From positions 1-15,201 of the forward strand of contig NCSJ02000585.1 of NCBI GenBank assembly GCA_002812745.2: 15,201 nucleotides of DNA, written 5' to 3'. Every line of letters starts with the position of its first letter. The first letter of the stretch is position 1. A program made the position numbers and the translations under genes. Under the pieces are notes generated by a model. The model was given only the letters and a program-made list of their open reading frames with translations, had not been told where the DNA came from and did not search any database. Source of the DNA: Scytalidium lignicola. Taxonomy: Eukaryota; Ascomycota; Leotiomycetes. Shown here one piece after another: positions 1-7,432 of the stretch.

Positions 1-246
1 ATTATAGTATATACAATATGTGTTTTAAGGTTAAGAAAAGCATATACATGAACTTGAATATACTTTGAACTTTTATCCTAACTTGTTATTGAATATAAGT
101 TAGTTTTACCTTGAACTATTTTAAATGATAAATTCATTTCTAAACATAAAGCCTTGAAAAAAGCTTTAGTTTGAGCATATATACAGTATATGATAAGATA
201 ATACTTATTGTTAAAAAAATGGATTTTCCGAATTCATTATTCTTCA
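1..246 (-). pseudogene. Left part of a decayed ORF split by the retrotransposon
   Basis: Read on the minus strand with codons starting at 245, this flank has only three stops (TAA and TGA near 242-237, and one TAG) in about 82 codons, well below what such AT-rich DNA should give. Readable pieces include AQTKAFFKALCLEMNLSFKI and GKTNLYSITS. If the retrotransposon and one copy of its ATTAG duplication are removed, the frame joins the right flank at 7433 (YDIDYHKLIEE, then the two stops). This suggests one older gene interrupted by the insertion. The stops can be read as mutated Gln, Arg or Trp codons. I do not recognise the product; a transposase is a guess. The gene would run off the left edge of the window. 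Confidence 0.4.
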
Positions 247-251
247 ATTAG
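247..251. repeat. Target site duplication, left copy (ATTAG)
   Basis: ATTAG lies directly outside the left LTR and is repeated exactly at 7428-7432 directly outside the right LTR. A 5-bp duplication is usual for Ty3/gypsy integrases and fixes both element ends. Confidence 0.93.
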
Positions 252-610
252 TGTTACAAAACTACACTATCCAGGTCATTGGATAGTTAAGGGTAAGGTA
301 GATGTTCAAGGACAACGGAAATATATGATACACAAGCATGCAACTAAGTCAAAGGCAAGGTTTAGTAATGTATTTAAGTTAAACACAAGGAGTTTACTCT
401 CATATTCCTACAGTGTACTTATATAGATAATGAAATACAGTTAAACCCCTAGACCCTCAAGTCCCTGAGTCCCAAACCAATGAACCTTGAACCCTCTAGG
501 TCCTAAGTCCTTATCACATGACTACCTAATTATTAGGTTCTCTTGTATAACATACTTATACCAAGCCTTAAGCTTATACCAATTAGTATATTATAGTAAA
601 ACTCATAACA
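252..610 (-). repeat. 3' LTR (left copy), heavily C-to-T/G-to-A mutated
   Basis: It runs from TGTTACAAAACTAC to AAAACTCATAACA on the plus strand and aligns without gaps to 7069-7427. By hand count 55 of 359 positions differ. All are transitions, and in 48 of the 55 this copy has the A or T. The TATA sequence at 418-426 is kept, but the E-box seen in the other LTR has become CACATG and the GC-rich block is eroded. It lies downstream of gag-pol on the minus strand and so is the 3' LTR. Confidence 0.93.
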
Positions 611-622
611 TTATCCCCTTTT
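611..622 (-). other. Polypurine tract (plus-strand DNA priming site)
   Basis: On the minus strand the 12 bases just upstream of the 3' LTR read AAAAGGGGATAA, purine except for one T. This is where RNase H normally leaves the primer for second-strand synthesis in LTR elements. Its position independently confirms the minus-strand orientation. Confidence 0.8.
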
Positions 623-715
623 GTGCTTAACGTTGTCCTAACACTAAAATATCATCTTTGACCAATTTCTTTGTTCAACAATCCTTCTTTTCTTTTCAAC
701 ATACTATCTAAATGA

Positions 716-1198
716 CAATGTTCTAAGAGCAGCATAGAAAAAAGGACAAGATTAAGAAAATATCAAGAGCAAATATCCTTAGATGACTATATCAACGAAT
801 ACAATTTCGAAGTAATGCTTTATTCGTTTTACAAGCAAAATGGTTTTGTCTATAAGGTAGACCTCAACTCTAATCATTACAACGAGTGTTCTTGTCGTAG
901 CCAATCTTGTAATGGCAAGGAAACCACTTTTTCTTCTTTCCTTGTATACAAGTGCAAACACAACCAACTCACAGAAGAGGAAGAGAAAACGAATGAAGTT
1001 CTTCTAAAGACAATGGCCTGTCTATCCTGTTTGAAGAAGTAATAGTCTTTCTTGAAGAAACATGCTTAGGAAATGTTTCATCATAGTTTAAAAACTTTGG
1101 ACAAACTTGACACTAAGGAAGAGAAAGAGAGGCAAGAGAAACAGAATTCCTTATAACTCTTAAAATCACATTCTGCTAACTCAAGCATAACTTCTTCC
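716..1198 (+). pseudogene. Antisense accessory ORF relic between pol and the 3' LTR
   Basis: A plus-strand frame, opposite to gag-pol, is open for 109 codons from 716 to its TAA at 1040-1042 and then stays readable to about 1198 with stops TAA, TAG, TAG and TAA, all obtainable from CAA or CAG. The product is charged and probably coiled-coil: RTRLRKYQEQISLDDYINEY near the start, LTEEEEKTNEVLLKTM later, then LKTLDKLDTKEEKERQEK after the first stops. No gag or pol domain is visible. From memory it resembles uncharacterised charged, coiled-coil fungal proteins with a GL-x-x-LDELD motif, but that is recall, not a search. The original start is unclear: in-frame TGA codons precede the open part and no upstream ATG is evident; the first Met lies at 815. 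The opposite strand has a shorter open stretch (779-967) that I take as a shadow. Confidence 0.5.
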
Positions 1199-1301
1199 TT
1201 TACTGTCAACCTCTTCTTCTTCAACCTTACAATTCTATTGCTTGGAAATCTGTTCTAAGATGAGTTTAGCAATATACCTTTAATAACTCCTCACAGCTCA
1301 T

Positions 1302-1412
1302 GAGATTAAAAGTAAGTTCTTATTCATTCTCATTCTCTGGATATCCTATCCATTTAACCAAGTATTGTAGTTTCTTATAATACATCCTATAACTGATAAT
1401 TTTCTCAACTTC
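1302..1412 (-). other. Chromodomain at the C-terminus of integrase
   Basis: The minus strand reads YEVEKIISYRMYYKKLQYLV followed by KWIGYPENENE, a stop, then ELTFNL. This matches the chromodomain pattern (E-V-E-K-I-L, Y-L-V-K-W-K-G-Y, W-E-P). The Trp of VKW is kept at 1350-1352, while the Trp expected before ELTFNL is now TAA at 1320-1322. In chromoviruses this domain steers integration toward modified histones, usually heterochromatin. That would fit an insertion within other repeats, though this window cannot prove it. Confidence 0.88.
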
Positions 1413-1449
1413 ATATTCTCTTTCTGGATCAACTTCCTCTAGTATTAGT

Positions 1450-2600
1450 ATTTAAGCGTTTTCAAGTGCTAGTTCAAGAAGTAAAACATAGAAAACAGAA
1501 TATATCTTAACTATTACTAACAACTTCAATTTATACATTAAAGGTCTATAAACTTCTTTGATTTTGTATAGTCCCATCTTTACCTAGTCTAGTTTATCAC
1601 TTAGTCTTGTTATTTTGATGTTTTTTCTAAGAAGATAAACTTTATCCCTTTTTTTGTACATTAGTTCTATCAAGCGTCCACAATCATAATACTTCTTTAT
1701 TCTTTCTTTAGTATATTGAAGTGAATTCCTGATCTTCTCTTATATTTCTTCCATTTGCTTTACATGGATTTCTGTTAATTCACTTGTAGATTCCAATTCT
1801 AGTCTGGTATAAAACCTTTCTGGTTCTTGTCTATAATTCACATAGAATAAAGTGATATTAGTTAATTCATATAGTGTACTATTATACACTATCTTTGCTA
1901 TTAGCAAGTAATCTACTTAATTATCTTGATTATAATTAACATAGCATCTTAAGTATCCTTCTAACCACTTGTTCAAACGNTTTTGTTTTTCTGTCAATTT
2001 GTAGATGTTATACTGTTGACAACTTCCTCTTAACTCTTATTCTTGTTGTTATTATTTCTTAAAACTTAAATATAAATCTAATATCTTTATTAAAGATTAT
2101 TTGTTTTAATAATCTCTATTAAGATACTATTCTTCATAAGAATATATTAACTACCTCCTCTACTCTTCAAGTCTCCTTGAACAGTTTAAATGTTGTATAA
2201 TTAGTACAATATTCAGTTATCACAAAGATGAAGTCATACTTGACCTTTGTTATGCAATCTGTAGAAACCAGTAGTTTCATGATAAAATCCTATTCAATTA
2301 GTTTCTATGGATTATTAAATATCTATATAAGATGTAATTATCCTCAAGGCTTCCTTCTTGGATTTTTAGCCTTCTTATAGATTTTACATTCCATGATTAC
2401 TTTCTTAATTACTAACCATAATTTCACAATAAAGTAATCCTTGTTGATTTGGTAATAACATCAGGCTACTTTTATATGTCCATTATATAACAGATTATAC
2501 TGTTCTTTGACAAACTCTTCTGTTAGTTTTGTTAGTATATATAACCTCTTGTTTTTATACCAAATGTTTTTAATTTTCTCCTATTCACCTTTAACCATGT
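1450..2600 (-). pseudogene. Integrase region (zinc-binding, DDE core, C-terminal module)
   Basis: The zinc-binding part is visible near 2480-2370 (NGHIKVA, later MECKIYKKAKNPR); its second Cys is now Tyr at 2377-2379. The catalytic core reads DFIMKLLVSTDCITKVKYDF with the first Asp intact at 2287-2289. The second catalytic Asp of the usual ISDRD motif is Asn at 2089-2091 (IIFNKDIRF), and the Glu of the QTDGQTE motif is Lys at 1981-1983 (QIDRKTK). Both are G-to-A changes on the coding strand. Past the N at 1980 the frame goes on as RLNKWLEGYLR and then LEGYLRCYVNYNQDN, as in other Ty3/gypsy integrases. With two of three catalytic residues lost the enzyme would be dead even without the stops. 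Confidence 0.88.
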
Positions 2601-2949
2601 CTAGTAAAGTGTTTTCCTCCTTTTTCTCTTCAGTTGCTTTATTAATCTGATCAGCCTAGTGTTTATCTGTTACTGCTATGATAGTTATAAGTTGTTCTCT
2701 ATTGTATACTAAGAATTCTTCTTGATCTTCCTTCAATATTAGTTTACTTTCTTCCTTTTCTTTAGCTGAGTACTTAGGTTTCCAGCTTAAGGCATTTGTT
2801 CTCTTATTGTCTTTACCTTTAATATAAGTAATCTTAAAATCATACTCAGATAACTTCTTTGCTTATCATGCTTGCTTAACATTTAACTACTTAGTTATCA
2901 TGAAGTATTGAAGGTTATAATAATCCAAAAGTATATCAACTGTTTTGCT

Positions 2950-3200
2950 AAATTTAACAGTATACATTTGTTAATGTTTCAAAGCTTTTATAATTGCTAA
3001 CATTTCCTTATCTGATGTTTGATAATTCCTTTTAACAATATTCAACTTCCTTAACCAAAATGCTAATAGTACTTAGTAATGTCATTTACTAATCTACTAT
3101 GATTATGATAGCACAACTCTTAATGCTATATCAAAGGCATCAATTTCAATTCTTATTCCTCTTTCTAGATTGAAGATTCCTAAGAAACCTCCTTTCACAA
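2950..3200 (-). pseudogene. RNase H region
   Basis: It follows reverse transcriptase in the same frame. The minus strand around 3160-3115 reads RIEIDAFDIALRVVLS, matching the start of Ty3/gypsy RNase H (usual form: T-D-A-S-D-x-A-x-G-A-V-L-S-Q). The first catalytic Asp is kept (ID), but Gly is replaced by Arg in the AxG position and the following Gln is a stop. Downstream boundaries toward integrase are approximate because the sequence there is too eroded to place the last motifs. Confidence 0.7.
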
Positions 3201-3389
3201 AGGTGTCCTTAATACTTTAGAATGTTTTCTTCACAACATTATTCCATTCATAAGCTTAATCCTTCTTCATGAGTTTAATCAATAGTGTAGAAATTTTAGA
3301 ATAATCTTTTACAAATCTTTAATAATAATTGGCTAACCTTAAGAAACTCTGTAATTGCTTAACCATCTTAAGTACTTCCTACTCTTTGA

Positions 3390-3990
3390 TTGACTGAATC
3401 TTGTCGTTAAGGGTTTCTATCCTTTCTCCAGAAATACAATGTCCTAAGAACTGAACTTATTCCTTATGAAATTCACATTTTACCAATTTGCAATGCAATC
3501 CTACCTCTTATAACACTTGTAGAATAAGCTTAACATACTCCTTATGTTCTTCAATATTCCTCAAGTAGATGATTATATCATCAAGATATACCATCATGAA
3601 TTTCTCCAAATATTTCTTTAATATTCAGTCTATTATTCTTTATTGTGTTATTAAAGCATTGGTCATTCTAAATGTCATAACTAATAGCTTAAATAATCTG
3701 TATTTCGTTCAAATGACAACTTTCCACTTGTCACCTCTTTTAATCTTAACCAGATTAAACACTGACTACAGGTTTAACTTGGTGAATATAACAACTCCCT
3801 TTAACTTGTCCATCATTAAATCTATCAATGGTAAGGGATATCAGTCTTTCTCAGTTCTACTATTCAAGTGTCTGTAATCATCACAAGGTTGTCCTAACAA
3901 GTCATCTCCTTTCTTCGTATAATGTAATGGTGTTCTAGCCTCACCATAACCTTCTTTGTACAGACCCTTAAACATCANTTTTTTTGAGTA
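3390..3990 (-). pseudogene. Reverse transcriptase domain
   Basis: Family motifs run in order on the minus strand: TPLHYTKKGDDLL, DDYRHLNSRTEKD, YPLPLIDLMMDKLKG, IFTKLNL, DKWKVVI, the eroded counterpart of the FGLTNAP motif (TFRMTNALIT), VYLDDIIIY at 3592-3566 and CKLVKCEFHKE near 3480. The YLDD active-site box is intact (3577-3588). The first catalytic Asp of the TKLDLR motif has become Asn at 3772-3774 (TKLNL followed by a stop). In-frame stops occur at several Gln, Arg or Trp positions. A single N at 3978 breaks the frame just upstream; without it the protein reads on as WLLKK then MMFKGLYKEGYGE. Confidence 0.93.
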
Positions 3991-4391
3991 ACCATTTCTT
4001 TGTCATTTTATCCTTAACAAGAGTTGTTCGATAAATTAGTTTGTAAGCTAGTCTGAACCCCTCTTTGAGCTTTATCTCATGATCCTATGGTTTATACTCA
4101 GATAAGGCTGAATTATCAAGTCTTTCTGTGAATAACTTTAACCATTTATAATATTCTTCAAGAATATATTTTATAGTTTTGTTGACATGGACAACTCCTA
4201 AAAACACAATTTCTTCTAAGAAGGTAATCATACTTGTTCTCCAATCAATTATTGGATTATGCTTTTTTATCCATTTGATTCTTAATATAACTTAATATAT
4301 TCTTAACCTCATAACATCAAAAGATATTCNTTTTTTAATAACTACTGTTATACTTTATATCTAAGTTTCAAGTTTAAACATCAACACACTT

Positions 4392-4574
4392 CTAAACCTT
4401 AATACTATTCGCTAACGATATCAGATAGTTGTTGTCCTTGACTCTTATGCTAAGTCTAAGTTGTTTTATAACTTGTTCACTAATAAAATTCCTTTCAACT
4501 CTTGAATTGATCAAGGCCCTTATTGACTTTCTGCATAATGTTATATCAATGTATAATGAACTTTCATTGTTCAT
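4392..4574 (-). pseudogene. Aspartic protease (retropepsin-like) fragment
   Basis: An open stretch of 60 codons contains RALINSRVERNFISEQVIKQ, which fits the retropepsin active-site region (usual form A-L-I-D-S-G-A-x-x-x-F-I). The catalytic Asp is Asn and the Gly two residues later is Arg, both G-to-A changes on the coding strand. The frame goes on below 4392 through stops to sequence typical of Ty3/gypsy elements after protease (WIKKHNPIIDWRTSMITF near 4275-4222), once the N at 4330 is skipped. Upstream it connects in the same frame to the zinc knuckle. Confidence 0.85.
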
Positions 4575-5846
4575 AGAGTAGAGATTGACGTTTTTAGCAT
4601 TGTCAACTGATACATCATTATTAATGTCTAAGTCTTCAGTATTTTCTTCTAATTCTTCGAAAAGTACTGTTCATCTTTCAACAAGATTTCTCAGTCTAAG
4701 TCTATCTAGGCTTTTGTTATTCATAAAGGCACATGCATCTTGTACCTATTCTGCTATTTCATTTCCAAGATGTTCCCTTATCCTAATGATAAATACATTA
4801 CTTACCACAAGAATTCTTTCAACAGAATTCAAAGAGTATACTACTACTTCTTGGTTGAATTGTTGATTGATCTTTTCCAATACTTCATTTTCCCCTAGTA
4901 ACACAATAAGTGCTTCCAAAGGTAATGAATCTTCCTCTAGTTCATTAACTGTAAGCAGAGCTTCCTTATCTTAGTTAGTTTATTCAACAACAATCTCAAC
5001 CAGTTCCCTTTGTTCTTCTTAGGCATAGTATTATTCAACTTCTAGTAGTTGCTCTACTGACTTTCCTAAACTTTAAATTTCTCTGTATTATGTCTTTACT
5101 TCCAAACAGTCTTGTTAGAAGGTTATCATTAGAAGTCCTTCATGTTGTACATTATATCACCTTCACATAACATAACTTAACCTCTCTTCTATCATCATCT
5201 AGGTGTTCTTAAGCATTTGGTCAAAGTCATCCTAGATCTAAGTTCTTCCCACTGATAAGAGGAATTTATATAATCCTTTCTTTATAATGATACTCTGTAG
5301 GTTTGTCTTATAGACTAAAATGAGATCCTCAAGATCAAGTTCTTATTCCTTAATGGTTACTTCTTCTTACCATATGATTTTATAAAGTTGACTCCTATCC
5401 AGGATTTCCCATCCTCTTAATCCTCTTATACTAATCATGAGATAATATTTTAAGACTAATAATTCTCCAAAAACAAGATATTATTCTGTTAATATAACCT
5501 TGAAATCCATTAACATAATCATTCAAATTCTACTAACTCCTAGCATAAATCTCCATCTATTTAGGCTAACAGCCTCCCCTTGATTTCAAGGGTGTTACAT
5601 GCATTAAGTCCTTCTCATTAGTACAAAACTTATCTCTAGGATTCTTACTATTGCTATTCTGTCCACATCAGTTTCAACAGTAAGCTCAGGTATAGTCACT
5701 AAGTCCTAACAATCCTCCTCTTCCTTCGAGGAGTTCCTTTTATCACTTGAACTTTCCTCTTCTGATGATTCTAACAAGATATCCATGATTCTTAAGATTC
5801 TCATAGCTTTAACTTTAACTATTACACTTGACTTGTTGTCTTTCTT

Positions 5847-5888
5847 ATAGGTATTTACCATATATCCAAGAAGTCTACACTTGAAACA
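5847..5888 (-). other. Gag zinc knuckle, inactivated
   Basis: The minus strand reads CFKCRLLGYMVNTY. In the CX2CX4HX4C nucleocapsid motif both first Cys remain (5886-5888, 5877-5879), but the His is Tyr (5862-5864) and the last Cys is Tyr (5847-5849). Both replacements are single transitions. The spacing is exact, which makes the identification firm despite the lost ligands. Confidence 0.85.
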
Positions 5889-6899
5889 TAACTTGTTTTT
5901 TCTTCTTTTGTCAAGTTCCTCAAAGGATATTCCAAAGGAATTCCCCTTTTTGCTTTTTCCTTCAAAGTACTTCTTTTTTTTTTCCTTTAAAGGTTCTTCT
6001 TTTCTTCATGGCGTTTAACTCCATAAGGTTTCCTTGATTTTTCTTTCCATCAGTCTTTCTTTGATTGAAGTACAATCTACCCTTTTTGTCCAAGATCATC
6101 TTATATTGTTCATTTCCAATCTTGATAACTAAGTCAATAAGGGCATTCAACTTATTAACCGCCAGTCATTAGTATAATTCCTCTTTAATTAAGTCTTTCA
6201 GACTAATCTTAAACTAATGTATATACACTTCTTCTCCCCAGTTGACTGACATTGCATGTTGACAATAAAGCATTGTATACTTATTAAGGCTCTTAGTTTG
6301 TCTAAAGTAAGCCAATCATCTTTTAGCATTCCTTTTTTCGTCAACATCCCTATACAAGCATTTGAGTTCTCCTGTGTAGTTCTCCTAACTTCTAATAATG
6401 TTTCTTACTCCTTGGTTTGTTGTTCCTCCATTCATCGTGAATTACTCATCCTTATAAGGTTGAAACCAAGTCTTAACTACTCCTCTCAAGTATGTTGATG
6501 CCCATAGAACCTTATACATGTCTCCAAGCAATAGATGATCATTCAATACCAAATAAGTCCTTGTCTATGCTAGATACACCTTAAGCTTCTTTCTGTCCCC
6601 ATAGAACAAGTCTGGTCTGGCGATTTTGACTTCTTTAAGTGTTGCTATTAGAACTTGTTCAACATCGTCTTCTAGTTCGGAGTTTAGATCAAGGTCTAGG
6701 CTTAAAGCTCTTGGTACTTGAACTGGTTCTGGGTTGGGTTTAGGTAATAGAGGTGCTGGCTTCTTCCCCAAAGCTCTTGACAATTCTCCAACAGTTAATC
6801 CCTCTGTTGACTTAGTGAATTGCTTTGGTAGCATAACAACTTCTTCTAACACTTCTTCCTAGATGTTAGTTTCCTTGATAGTCTAGTCTTTACTTTAGT

Positions 6900-6993
6900 C
6901 TTTCTCAGAACTATCTTCTGAACTTTCCTCAGATACTTCTTCAGATCCCTCTTCAGATTCTTCTTCAGAGCCTTCTTCAGAACCTTCTTCAAG
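6900..6993 (-). repeat. In-frame acidic Ser/Glu repeat in the Gag N-terminus
   Basis: An imperfect 12-bp tandem repeat (GAAGAAGGTTCT and variants) encodes a run of units such as EEGS, EEGS, EEES, EEGS, EEVS, then ESSEDSSE. It lies near residues 19-49 of Gag, has low complexity and is presumably disordered. Its function is unknown. Confidence 0.75.
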
Positions 6994-7054
6994 TTGTTGT
7001 TCGTTGTTGTTATTTACTGGTATATCTGTTTCCAAATCCTGATTCATCAAGATA

Positions 7055-7068
7055 GGTGGTGTTCAAAA
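7055..7068 (-). other. Primer-binding site region; candidate self-priming
   Basis: Directly inside the 5' LTR the minus strand reads TTTTGAACACCACC. It lacks the TGG that a tRNA-primed site normally begins with. Eight bases (7059-7066) are exactly complementary to 7196-7203 in the LTR, about 39 nt downstream of the TATA box and so near where the transcript should begin. Tf1/sushi-group elements prime from their own folded 5' end in this way. The match is short, so this is a hypothesis. Confidence 0.4.
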
Positions 7069-7234
7069 TGTTACAAAACTACGCCATCCAGGTTACTGGA
7101 TAGCCAAGAGTAAGGTAAATGTTCAGGGACAATGGAAACGTATGACACACAAGCATGTGACTAAGTCAAAGGCAGGGTCTAGTAATGTATTTAGGTTGAA
7201 CACAAGGAGTCTACTCTCATGTTCTTACAGTGTG

Positions 7235-7243
7235 CTTATATAG
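7235..7243 (-). promoter_or_regulatory. LTR TATA box
   Basis: CTATATAAG on the minus strand, about 185 bp into the 5' LTR and downstream of the GC-rich block. The same sequence is preserved in the 3' LTR (418-426). Transcription would be expected to start roughly 30-40 bp further on, near 7210-7200. Confidence 0.6.
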
Positions 7244-7257
7244 ATAATGAAATACAG

Positions 7258-7328
7258 TTGGACCCCTGGACCCCTAGGTCCCTGGGTCCCAAACCGATGG
7301 ACCCTGGACCCCCCAGGTCCCAGGTCCT
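7258..7328. promoter_or_regulatory. GC-rich GGACC/GGTCC inverted-repeat block in U3
   Basis: The block is built of GGACCC motifs followed by GGTCCC/GGGTCC motifs, arranged as two imperfect palindromes (about 7259-7291 and 7301-7327). It lies just upstream of the TATA box on the element's strand and could bind a factor or form hairpins. In the left LTR (441-511) most of these GC pairs have changed to AT. The regulatory role is inferred from position only. Confidence 0.4.
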
Positions 7329-7331
7329 TAT

Positions 7332-7337
7332 CACGTG
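7332..7337. promoter_or_regulatory. E-box CACGTG in U3
   Basis: A palindromic CACGTG in the context GTCACGTGA, the consensus bound by bHLH factors such as yeast Cbf1. It lies about 90 bp upstream of the TATA box. It is CACATG in the 3' LTR. One 6-bp site could occur by chance. Confidence 0.3.
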
Positions 7338-7427
7338 ACTGCCTAATTGTTAGGTTCTCTTGTACAACATACTTGTACCGAGCCTCAGGCCTACACCAAT
7401 TAGCGTGTTGCGGTAAAACTCGTAACA

Positions 7428-7432
7428 ATTAG
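7428..7432. repeat. Target site duplication, right copy (ATTAG)
   Basis: Exact copy of 247-251, immediately after the right LTR end. Confidence 0.93.

Larger units (their letters stand above)
1206..7047 (-). pseudogene. gag-pol polyprotein relic, single frame
   Basis: This would encode the capsid-forming Gag and the replication enzymes of the retrotransposon. The frame starts at ATG 7047-7045, 21 bases inside the 5' LTR (MNQDLETDIP...), and can be followed to a TGA at 1208-1206; the original stop is uncertain because nearby stops may be mutated codons. It is interrupted by many TAA, TAG and TGA codons typical of mutated CAA, CAG, CGA or TGG, for example three within the first 70 codons. Frame breaks occur only at single Ns (4330, 3978, 1980), each next to a T-run, and in a T10 run (5974-5983). 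Dropping one base at each gives about 1946 codons in one frame, so Gag and Pol were probably one polyprotein without frameshifting. Domains are listed separately. Confidence 0.9.
5847..7047 (-). pseudogene. Gag region (capsid and nucleocapsid)
   Basis: It begins MNQDLETDIPVNNNNEQQLE, continues through an acidic repeat and three stops, then gives a long open part (6852-6565) ending PDLFYGDRKKLKVYLA, the F-x-G-D-x-x-K-L pattern at the start of the Ty3/gypsy retrotransposon Gag core. Later pieces, SLNKYTMLYCQHAMSVNWGE and ALIDLVIKIGNEQYKMI, fit the rest of the capsid, and ELNAMKKRRTFKGK fits the linker before the zinc knuckle. A T10 run at 5974-5983 throws the frame off by one; using nine Ts restores it into the zinc knuckle. 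The ATG at 7047 is preferred over the one at 6852 because the acidic N-terminus lies in the same frame directly behind the LTR. Confidence 0.85.
252..7427 (-). mobile_element. Full-length Ty3/gypsy chromovirus LTR retrotransposon, RIP-degraded
   Basis: A 7176-bp element bounded by two 359-bp LTRs and a 5-bp ATTAG duplication. All coding reads on the minus strand, so the right LTR (7069-7427) is the 5' LTR and the left LTR (252-610) the 3' LTR. Domain order from the 5' side is Gag, zinc knuckle, protease, reverse transcriptase, RNase H, integrase, chromodomain, which is the Ty3/gypsy (Metaviridae) order with the chromovirus hallmark. A polypurine tract adjoins the 3' LTR. The internal region carries many in-frame stops and altered catalytic residues, so the element cannot be autonomous. 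Structure is otherwise intact: no large deletion, both ends and the target duplication preserved, indicating insertion followed by point mutation rather than gross decay. Confidence 0.95.
7069..7427 (-). repeat. 5' LTR (right copy), largely spared from mutation
   Basis: Same length as the 252-610 copy and ungapped to it, with TGTTAC at 7069 and GTAACA ending at 7427. It keeps G or C at 48 of 55 differing sites and is far more GC-rich than all its surroundings. On the minus strand U3 comes first (CACGTG, GC-rich block, TATA box), followed by R and U5. The two open reading stretches on its two strands (7225-7428 and 7247-7432) come from its GC-richness and are not genes. Confidence 0.94.

Noticed and set aside
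208..426. Open plus-strand stretch of 72 codons
   Set aside because: It starts in the flank and crosses the LTR boundary into U3/R sequence; its frame has no homology or continuity and is explained by the LTR.
779..967. Minus-strand open stretch of 62 codons
   Set aside because: It overlaps the longer plus-strand antisense frame, which stays readable beyond its stops while this one does not.
3569..3877. Open plus-strand stretch of 102 codons
   Set aside because: It is the antisense of the reverse transcriptase core, whose motifs on the minus strand (DDYRHLN, YLDD) are unmistakable.
4585..4866. Open plus-strand stretch of 93 codons rich in Ser and Leu
   Set aside because: Antisense of the acidic Gag-Pol linker upstream of protease; Ser/Leu richness is the complement of Glu/Lys/Asp-rich coding.
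6256..6498. Open plus-strand stretch of 80 codons
   Set aside because: Lies opposite Gag and has no features of its own.
7225..7432. Open stretches on both strands of the right LTR
   Set aside because: GC-rich sequence has few stops; the Pro/Gly-rich translations merely reflect the GGACC/GGTCC block.
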